64,000 nucleotides of DNA. It comes from Globisporangium splendens. Lineage: Eukaryota > Oomycota > Peronosporomycetes > Pythiales > Pythiaceae. How positions within the stretch are numbered: position 1 is the first letter of the stretch; the number at the start of each line of letters is the position of its first letter. The position numbers and the translations under genes were made by a program. The notes under the pieces were generated by a model. It was not told the DNA's origin, did not search any database, and saw only the letters and a list, made by a program, of their open reading frames with translations. Shown piece after piece: positions 56,506 to 64,000 of the stretch. Where the stretch lies: the NCBI GenBank assembly GCA_006386115.1, contig VFIW01000082.1, positions 62,001 through 126,000 on the forward strand, in the 5' to 3' direction.

Positions 56506-58434
56506 GGTTGCTGTTGGAGTCCTTTGACGACCAGGAAGGGCTGAGGGGCACGCGAGGCAAGGTTTCTCTTTTCTTGGGGTGCTGTATCCAAAAAAGGAAA
56601 TGGCGGCTTGCTTGGAGACCGAGTCACGTGGGGTGGCCAGCCCCTCACTGCTGCCAAAGGGGGTGCAAACGAGTGGAGCACACGCGTTGAGCGCGCGTTT
56701 CCAGTCTTTCGCTTTGTATGGTGCATAGAAAAGCTCTGACAAAGCGAGGTGCAACCCAACTCCCCTGAGGTTTTTTATTTTTACTTTTATCTCCTTTGTA
56801 ACAGCAGAACAGATCCAAGCGAGAGTGATGGTCGGAGGGAAGGTTTTGATCTGGTGGAGGTGAAGAAGAACACAAAAAGATCGCGTTGGCTCTCCCCCCT
56901 GTCGCTTCGCCCTATTGTTGTTCTATGGCAAAGGAACGTGAGGCTGCATGACAGCGACCCGTTGGCCATATGCTTTTATTAACCCACAGGTCGCATTGCT
57001 CAGACCGCAGCGAATGTGCCGTGAACGGCGCATTGCGGTTGCGAAACAGGTTCAAGCCGCCAACTGGGACCACTAGGCGATCTTCTCGTGGGACTCTCTC
57101 CATGGCTGTCGCTGTCTCCGCTTTCTTCTCCTCAGATGCGTGCGCGTGTGCAGGAAGGGGGAGAGGAGTTGAAGATGGTTCGTGGAACCATGCGAATCGG
57201 ATTTGAGAGGGTTTCGTGTCTTGCTGCAGGTCTTTTCGACACATGCTCATCCATCATCCTCTTCGATCGTTTTTTTTAAATGTGGGGCGATTGAAGTTGC
57301 TTTTTTCTAGCGCCAGATGGACTGGGACCTCAGGAGGAACGCGATCCGACCAATTTGCTTTTGAATTCCTCGACGAGCGACGGATCTTCTTGCAGCTGGA
57401 TGCTGTGAATGCAACGCAGCCGCGCTGTGTTTGCCAGCATGGAAGAAAGAAGTCGACGCTAAAAGATGGATGCCCTGACGTGGCTTCATGAGCACCAAAC
57501 GGAACACGGGTCTCCGTTGAAGAGGGAGATAAGCTATGAGTGGTGGCAACAGAAGGTCTCTGCGATTGATCCGAGCGTTTTGGTTGCCTCTCCATGCAAC
57601 GTCACCGAAACTCAACACACTCGCAGAATTGACTTGGCAGCATGTGCTTGGTTTGCTTGCAAAATTGATTGACTTGGCGTCGCCAATGCGGTACCGACAT
57701 TCGGCAGCTTATGCTTCAAAAGAACGCAGGCGAAAAAGTCCACATGTGGAAATGACAACACGTAAAAGCAAAAGAATGAAACACGCAGATGTGACCCTCG
57801 GATTGTTTGTGTGGAAAATCAAATGCGCCTCTTGAAGTTGTCAACGCTAAAGCAAGGATCAGGCAAGTGCTTGTGTGGGAGCCATACCGCGTGCGCTGTT
57901 GGCTTTCTTCAGAGAAGATGCATTGGAAGACAACGCGAAAGAAACTCGCCCTGTCGAAACCAGAGATTCCACAATCGCGGAGTGTGAAAATCAGACCAAC
58001 GTATCTGCGCTGCGACACGAACACACGCAGGTGTGGTCACAATGTGATGCTGACATTGTCGAGGAAGAAAGTCCGCTTCTTTCTCGCGGCGCAGTCCATT
58101 GAGCATGCAAGAACAACCTTGCTGGAAGATTTATTTGTTGCAAGAGCAACGTTCTTTTTATTAATCGAAACGCATTCTAAAATCACCAATTCTACAGAGG
58201 TCGGCTCTCTCTCTCTCTGATCTTCTTCTCTAGTCTCTAAATCCACGCAGCGTCTTCCCCGTCACATGATCTGACACTCTGCAGTATAAAATCTCCATCA
58301 AGATGGCTGATAACGAATCAGGACGTGCAATTCTTTCTCAGCGACAGCGAATAAGACAGACAGCGCCATCACACCTCTATAGACACCGACTTCAGCTTCT
58401 CCAAACGCGCATCAGCACAGTCGTTTCTCTTGGC
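56506..58434. other. eEF2 upstream region, 1.9 kb without a supported gene
   Basis: This presumably contains the eEF2 promoter and leader (proximal part) and the 3' flank of the CHCHD gene. Small frames such as 57466-57672 (MDALTWLHEHQTEHG) and 57875-58102 on the plus strand look mildly protein-like but have no domain, no convincing splice partner and no core promoter element. Confidence 0.5.
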
Positions 58435-58869
58435 TTAGAGGTACGCGCTCTGCTGCTTGCATTGGTTGAACTGGTCTAAATAGAATTGGCACGAGCTGAT
58501 GTCGTTCTGGTTCACGTTCAGGCAGTCCATGAACGCCTTCTGGTCACGGAAGCACACGTTTGGCTGCGCCTGCGCTGGCTCAGCTTCCTGCACGACTGGA
58601 GCCTCCTGTGGCGCGTCCGATCCGCCGAGCGAGTTGGCGACGGCACCGACAGCGCGGTGCGCGATGGCGCTACCCGTACCGAAGGCCATACCTTGCGCGA
58701 CCGTTCCCATGAGACCGCCGAGCATGCCGCCGCTGCTGCTCTGCTGCGCTGGCGCTGGAGGAGGCGCGGCCTGGGTCTTGGCAGGCGCTGGGGCTGGACG
58801 CTTTGGCTGCGCGGGGGCTGGCGCGCGGCGAGGGGCGGGGGCAGGACGGGACGAACGGGAGCGGCCCAT
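58435..58869 (-). CDS. CHCHD2: CHCHD2/CHCHD10-like twin CX9C protein (MIX17 family)
   Basis: A mitochondrial intermembrane-space protein of 144 residues linked to cristae/respiratory-chain maintenance in other eukaryotes. The N-terminus is Pro/Ala/Arg-rich without acidic residues. A Gly-rich hydrophobic segment follows (GGMLGGLMGTVAQGMAFGTG, then SAIAHRAVGAV), typical of the family. The C-terminal CHCH domain has two CX9C pairs (CFRDQKAFMDC and CQFYLDQFNQC), substrates of the Mia40 relay. There are no introns. An initiator-like element lies about 80-95 bp above the ATG. Confidence 0.93.
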   Translation of the reverse strand: MGRSRSSRPAPAPRRAPAPAQPKRPAPAPAKTQAAPPPAPAQQSSSGGMLGGLMGTVAQGMAFGTGSAIAHRAVGAVANSLGGSDAPQEAPVVQEAEPAQAQPNVCFRDQKAFMDCLNVNQNDISSCQFYLDQFNQCKQQSAYL

Positions 58870-58949
58870 GACGATCTCTTCTTCTTTTCGCGGGTCTTGT
58901 TTCCGAGTGAGCTTCCGACGGTGTTGGGTGGAGCGAACAGCAACGGACG

Positions 58950-58963
58950 CAATTCAAAACTGA
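58950..58963 (-). promoter_or_regulatory. Initiator-like element of the CHCHD gene
   Basis: The minus strand TCAGTTTTGAATTG matches 11 of 14 positions of TCATTYYNCAWTTT and lies 81-94 bp above the start codon. The rest of the 58870-59393 gap (524 bp) shows nothing further; it also contains the 3' flank of the WDCP-like gene. Confidence 0.35.
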
Positions 58964-59393
58964 ATCGTGTAACGGAAGATTTGAATCGGATTTTCTATTG
59001 TGAGAACAGAACCCACGGGTTCGAATGTGCTGGAACTTCGAAAACCCAGATTCGAACGGCCACGCTGCAACCACAGATTCGCAGGCTCGTCTGGTGACTG
59101 TTGCTTTATATGTGTGCGCCTACCCAGCGCTGACGCATTGAAACAATAGCATGCATAGCTCTGTTTTATAGTGTCATTTACTAATGGTGGCTTAAACACT
59201 GGGCAAGTGTGCGTGCTCAGCACGAATCGATCATTCTCGCAAATGCTCGACTGAGAATCTTGACGGGTTTGGAAAGAGCAACCCAAACCCGCCAGCCCAT
59301 TTGATCTCACCCTTTCGTGTCGGAGTGTCGGTAAAGAGTGTTGGCAGCGTCAACAGATCCAGTTGTCAGAGGTCCGATTGCGCTGTGCGTCAA

Positions 59394-61764
59394 TTAACAC
59401 CTCAACGTGTCTCGTGGGTTTTGCCGTGCCTCCAGTTGCTCCATGCGCGTGCTCAGTTGCTCCAGCTGCGTCTGTATGCTGTCAAAACGCGTGTTCAACT
59501 GCAGCTGCATCGCGTCCAGTTTGGAGACGAGCGTGGCCAACAGGTCAGCTTGCTGTTGTGGTGGACCAGCTTCCTGTTTCTTGTCCTCCTTGCCTGGACG
59601 CTCGGCTGTCTTTCTATTATCATCCGAGGATGCAGTTGCAGTGGAACGGGATTGCGCGCTGAAGGTTGAAGTGTCACCAGCTCGAGGACGTCGAGGGACT
59701 TTGAACTTGGAAAGCTGCACTCGCTGGGGACCACTCGCGGCTGCGTGGAAGAACACGGATCTCTTCACCTTTTCCGTGGACGCAACTTGAAGGAACGGCG
59801 ATCGTTCTCCGAGAAACAAGCCTCTGCACACATGACTGGATGGCAGCTCCTGTAGCAATGAAAGAATAGATGCAAGTATGAGGGTGCGCATGAAGACGGA
59901 CACAAATGGCTACAAGACGTACCAATTCTCCTGAAATTCCGGCATCCCACCCTGCATCTGTGTTGCTCAAATGCGCAACGACGAGTCGATTGGTCAATGT
60001 GCCTCCAATTACTGCGCGAAGATCCTACAATGCAATAACAACAGTGCACATCAAGCATTAATATCATCCTACAAAGCTGCCAATGGACAGGAAAACGCAT
60101 TGTTGTTGCCTGGAGAATGAGTAAATCCGGAGTGGGGAGATTGGGAAGAGCGAGAGCGTGCGAAATTTCCCACGCCATGCTTTCACCACTTGCTGGGCGA
60201 CAGAGAATTACGAGGTGAGACGTTGGTCTTGCGTGCGTGGGCTGTTTGGTGGGTTCCTTCACATCTATCTGTCATTAGTATCCAAGTTATTTGCCATCGC
60301 CAACTCAGCTTCAAGAACGCAAATCCTCACCTGTGGTCGACTCAGAACCTGAAGAGAGCTCATGTTGGATGCTGCTGTCACGCGCAAGGACGTCAGATCC
60401 AAGATTGAATCCGTCGAATCCGCCGCTTTCGTCGACGAGATCGTCTCGATCAAAGTGCTGCTGCTCGTGCTCAACAATATCTTGTCTCGAGTATTGGGCA
60501 GTAGGCTTGAGCTGCTCCGGATGGCGATATCTGGGACGGATGTGTCGCTCAATGCACTTGAGCCCTTCAGCGAAAGCGGTTCTTGCAGCACCAATGGCGT
60601 ATCTGTTGTCAGGACGCACATACTTGGGGATACTCGTACGAGTGCAGCGATGCTTCCGAATTTCACGGATTGCTGCTGCGGTTTCTGGCGACTGAGATCA
60701 AACTGTTCGTGCTGCGGCTTCGAGGTCATCGCCGAATCGGTCGCCGACCAGGAGAAAGTATGAACAACTGAGCTTGATACACTGTTTCAATAGAGTAGCA
60801 AGAATGTAAGCCATGAGTGCACCGCAGACGCACGAAAGAGTCAAGAAACGTACGCTGAAAACGACAATCCACAGGGACTCCAGGCGCATGTTTTCCACAC
60901 ATTTCGCTGCTCTGAAGGCAAGGAGAACACGTCGCGAACGCGAAGCTGGGGCTGCGTCGCGTCAACCATCTTGAGATCTCTTTCGGTATGGACCTGTTCC
61001 ACAAGCACCAGCACGACGGTCGCATTCACACTCTCAAGAAGCATCATCAACTCCATATTGACTTCATTCGTACCAGCAGAATGTCGACCTTGGCGTTCCA
61101 GACCACGCCACGCACATTCCGAACAGAGAGTCTCCCCACAAGTGTTGCGCAGATATGCCTATGACAATATTGCAAACCTTGGTAAGCGCTCTATGATAAA
61201 ACGATGGTTAAAGAAGGTTCTCGCTCACGCATCATCGGAGACTTCCCAGAGCTCTACATGGCTAGCGGACGCGATCGCAAGCAGATTCTGCTGCGTCTCC
61301 TCGCCTCTGGACCATGCAGCGAATCGAAAAGCGTCCTGTGCTGGCGAAGACTAAATAACATCCAATAGCAACAGGTGAGGTCACATTCTCAACGTCGTCG
61401 CAAGCATTTGGAGCTGGTTACCTTGGACGCATCCTCCACTGGGTGCAAGCGAAGGTGGTCCACTGGCTGCTCCACCGCTTCCTCAAAGAAAGAGAGCGCT
61501 TGGTTTTGAGTGAGCTCTTCTCCGGCATTTGCGTACTTGGTGATCACGACGGAGCCTCCAAGCGGCATTGCAGCCATGCGCAATTGCAGATGATACGCTG
61601 CAGAAAAGCACGATCCGTTGCATCAGTTAGTGAATCCGTTGCGCACATATAAGCAGATAGAGAGAGAAGGTGCGAGTGTGTGTACCATGCTGCAGCAGAT
61701 TCGCCTTGCCGCCGACGGAAGCGACGTCCACTTCGCTCCAATCCGATGGTCCGCTGAGCAGCAT
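59394..61764 (-). CDS. WDCP: WDCP-like WD-repeat and coiled-coil protein
   Basis: Nine exons: 61764-61686, 61597-61422, 61350-61229, 61158-61074, 61032-60854, 60781-60331, 60241-60110, 60024-59923, 59849-59394 (593 residues; frame closes). Divergent WD blades: AAWSRGEE with LAIASASHVELWEV; GVVWNAKVDILL joined to SVNATVVLVLV; KTCAWSPCGLSFSA joined to VSSSVVHTFSW. The last pair corresponds to the CACW...GLRLVVAVGSSLHSY stretch of animal WDCP (C2orf44). SHLVILCRPASGE and GLFLGERSPFLQV follow. A C-terminal coiled coil (LVSKLDAMQLQLN, then EQLSTRMEQLEARQ) is the other WDCP hallmark. Intron 4 (61033-61073) is just 41 bp but needed to keep frame. Intron 7 can be GC-AG (60025-60109) or GT-AG with a weak donor (60025-60088, adding 7 residues). 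Human WDCP is a poorly understood oligomeric protein; function here is unknown. Confidence 0.7.
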
Positions 61765-62481
61765 CTTGGTTGCCTTTTTTTGCCTTTTGTGCGTGTTGGT
61801 TGACACAAGTCCAAAAAAGTGCTTTCTTGAATGATCAATAAGTGCAAGTAAAAAACAAAAAATAAACGACAAGCATTTTCGTAATTTACTGTGCAAGAAG
61901 AAAGTACTTTTGATTGGTTTTGATGGAAATGGGACAACAGCCTGCCATTTTCCTGTGATTTTGCTGCTGCCCAAAGCCATCACGCATCAGATTTTTTGTC
62001 AATTGCATTCGGTGAGGTGTTAAAGTAACCATATCTGTCGCAGTGTGCGAAGTTTTTCGCGCTCGGCTGTGGGAGGGAACTCTCTCATCCGTGAAATAAA
62101 GCAGTAAACATGCATCTCCGATCGATAACTTGAGGAGTATGGAAGGGAACCACAGCTACAGTGAAAGCATTCAGCTTACGAGTGACACCAGCAGCTCACG
62201 CGCCATAGGAAATAACTCAAGGCTGTTGGGTCCAAAGTCATCAGTGCGGCGGACTACAGATCAACTGACGACTGTGATCTCAAAAGATGAGATGATAGTT
62301 GCCACGGGATCGGGTCAAACGTTGTGTTCTTTTTCTTCCAACAGTTAAAGAGCAATTGCCAGCCTAATCCGTTTGGTGTACTTTTCTTCAGCCTCATCAA
62401 ATCAAGAACGCAGCAACACACAACATGCGACCGAACTGTGGAGAATGTGACTTCTCTTTGCACCATATGCAAAGCTGCTGC
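61765..62481. other. Intergenic region without supported gene
   Basis: A 717-bp, AT-rich stretch holding the WDCP-like promoter and the 3' flank of the right-edge gene. The plus-strand frame at 62130-62348 (72 codons) has no recognisable feature. Confidence 0.55.
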
Positions 62482-64000
62482 CTACGCACGCTGGCACGTG
62501 TAGCCGTTGAGAGCACCGGTCGTTCCTTGAGGACAAGCCGTACAGACCGTGCCCGCAAGGTACGTGTCGTCTGTGCAGCACTGTGACTCGGCAGCCAAAC
62601 CGATGGATTCCGTCGCCTTCGAGCTTGTCGCTGCACTGGTGATGCGGACAACGTTCAGGAGCGCTACGACATTGAACTCCGGCGCATTTGTGCTGTTGGT
62701 GCTTGGCAGCGCTAGCTTGTATCCCTTGCCTGGCGAGCTGAGACTGGGCATGGAGATTTGCCAGAGCGAAAAGAGACTCGGCAGGATGTCTGCGCGCGCG
62801 ACTTCCCCATTCTCGTACACACAGATGCTTGACGTCCCGTCGCTTTTCACGCACTTGGCAGCCTCGTGGTACGGATTCGTGATCTTCACGGCGCAGAGCG
62901 GGACGTTGAACGCGCTTGAGAACTTCAGATTCGCTGTAGGAACCACGTACATCTTCTCATTCTGGGCATTCAGGCGCTGGGTTGCACTGATGTCAACGGT
63001 CACAGCCATATCGAAGACGGCAGTGCTCGGTGATGAGTCACTCGACGTCGACGTAAACGGCAGCACGATCTGCATGGACTGGATGTAGACCCCAGTAAGG
63101 CTGGCGGCAGTATCCGAGCGATAGATCCAGTTGTACTGCTTCAACCACGCCAGGTCGGCATGGGGCAACTTGAACGTCACTTTTTCTCCCAAGAGAAGCT
63201 TGTCGAGGTCGAGGTACGGACGTGAAATTGCATCGTCACTAACCGCTGGCTGTGTTGGCAACGACGCGATCACTGGGAGCGCCTTGAACGCAGGAGGCTG
63301 GTACGCGCGCATTTTCTGGATATCGGTGGCCGTGTAAAACTTGGTGTTGCCGCACATCGATGGAGGCGTGCCACCCAGCTTGTACTCGTAAAACTTGCAG
63401 AACTGGAACGCACCCTGCTGGATCTTGTACTGCATAAACAGTTTGCTCAGGCCCGCGTACGCCATCGAGTAGAACGGTTTAAACGTCGAGCCTGCTTGGA
63501 GACGGCGCTTGCCCATGCTGCTGGCGACGTTGGCGAGGTTCTTAGCGCTCTGAGCGTTCACGGCGGCCCGCGCACCTTGAGCCAACTTTTCATAACTACC
63601 GGTTAACTGGCCCAAAGCATCGAGGTATGTGGAAAACACTGGCCCCACCTGCTGGTTCGCTTGCCGCAAGTATTTGAGAGTTTCGTCGCCAGCGTGGATG
63701 TCCATTGTGCCAACCATGTACTCCATGTGGTCGATGAGAGATTCACAACTTCCCTGAATTGACTCGAGCTGCGCCTGCGACGCCGGGGTATCGTACTCGT
63801 TGTAAAGTGAGATCATCATGTCGGTCAACTTGGAACTCTCGGTCGGGGTCAAGTCTTGATCCGTTTTGCTCAGCATCTGCACAAAATACTCGACGTTGCT
63901 GAGCCTGCGTTGAGCTGCCGCGTAATTGTTCGCGGTCTGGGTCAAGCCTTTAATGCTTGTACCCATCCCCTCCGCTCGGAGCTTGAGTTCCCTGCTGTCT
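62482..64000 (-). CDS. Unrecognised protein with Cys-rich C-terminus, 5' partial
   Basis: The frame is open to the right edge, so at least 505 residues are the C-terminal part of a longer protein. I do not recognise the family. The visible N-terminal 150 residues are helical (SRELKLRAEGMGTSIK, then YLRQANQQVGPVFSTYLDAL). The middle (about 180-450) is beta-rich with scattered Cys (FCKFYEYKLGGTPPSMCGN), Ser/Thr-rich stretches and Asn-X-Ser/Thr sites. The tail CCTDDTYLAGTVCTACPQGT, then CQRA resembles the Cys-rich GCC2/GCC3-type repeats common in oomycete extracellular proteins. An exported or surface protein is therefore likely; no signal peptide can be judged as the start is missing. No intron is seen in this part. 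Confidence 0.75.
   Translation of the reverse strand, partial: DSRELKLRAEGMGTSIKGLTQTANNYAAAQRRLSNVEYFVQMLSKTDQDLTPTESSKLTDMMISLYNEYDTPASQAQLESIQGSCESLIDHMEYMVGTMDIHAGDETLKYLRQANQQVGPVFSTYLDALGQLTGSYEKLAQGARAAVNAQSAKNLANVASSMGKRRLQAGSTFKPFYSMAYAGLSKLFMQYKIQQGAFQFCKFYEYKLGGTPPSMCGNTKFYTATDIQKMRAYQPPAFKALPVIASLPTQPAVSDDAISRPYLDLDKLLLGEKVTFKLPHADLAWLKQYNWIYRSDTAASLTGVYIQSMQIVLPFTSTSSDSSPSTAVFDMAVTVDISATQRLNAQNEKMYVVPTANLKFSSAFNVPLCAVKITNPYHEAAKCVKSDGTSSICVYENGEVARADILPSLFSLWQISMPSLSSPGKGYKLALPSTNSTNAPEFNVVALLNVVRITSAATSSKATESIGLAAESQCCTDDTYLAGTVCTACPQGTTGALNGYTCQRA

Noticed and set aside
57466..58220. Possible small plus-strand gene (MDALTWLHEHQTEHG and following frames)
   Set aside because: Fragments in different frames cannot be joined by credible splice sites and match nothing known.
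62130..62348. A 72-codon plus-strand frame
   Set aside because: Ser/Thr-rich, isolated, no domain; likely chance.

Overview
The window is nuclear DNA of an oomycete, probably from the Phytophthora/Pythium side of the group. The call rests on four things. The FAS gene has a near-perfect oomycete initiator (consensus TCATTYYNCAWTTT), with weaker copies near several other starts. Fatty acid synthase is a single fused beta-alpha polypeptide. Introns are few and short (about 40-105 bp, mostly GT-AG) and intergenic gaps are small. The gene set includes an axonemal protein (SPAG16/PF20) and a centrosomal-type protein, as in zoospore-forming protists. No virus, transposon, CRISPR array, tRNA or rRNA was recognised.

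Layout. 1-10364 (minus): intronless fused type I fatty acid synthase, cut by the left edge inside the ketosynthase domain. 10365-12543: divergent upstream region. 12544-14855 (plus): STRIP/Far11 of the STRIPAK complex. 15148-17978 (minus): bromodomain-PHD-KAT11 (p300/CBP-type) acetyltransferase. 19051-34724 (plus): 13-exon, about 4,889-residue sacsin-like protein with a UBA-like segment and a C-terminal RING. 35045-38465 (plus): MMS19. 38594-39520 (minus): mitochondrial ribosome recycling factor. 39796-40752 (plus): unknown helical protein. 41015-43030 (plus): SPAG16/PF20 with a broken frame. 43281-44870 (minus): GT8 membrane glycosyltransferase. 45397-49226 (plus): RRP12. 49374-50852 (minus): ankyrin-PH-RING protein. 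51399-53371 (plus): CEP70-like coiled-coil protein. 53801-56505 (minus): eEF2. 58435-58869 (minus): CHCHD2/10-like. 59394-61764 (minus): WDCP-like WD/coiled-coil protein. 62482-64000 (minus): C-terminal part of an unrecognised protein with a Cys-rich tail.

This is a euchromatic stretch of mostly unrelated housekeeping genes, with themes of lipid synthesis (FAS, GT8), chaperone/ubiquitin quality control (sacsin-RING, ankyrin-PH-RING), translation and ribosome assembly (eEF2, RRP12, MRRF) and cilium/centrosome (SPAG16, CEP70-like). I see no operon-like or cluster logic. The most notable points are the tandem ACP in FAS, the sacsin protein with a degenerate third ATPase module and added ubiquitin-type domains, the apparent 37-nt loss in SPAG16, the eEF2 start codon alone on its own exon, and candidate 41-bp and GC-AG introns.

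All splice models come from reading frame, splice dinucleotides and family alignment by eye. No search or transcript data were available.
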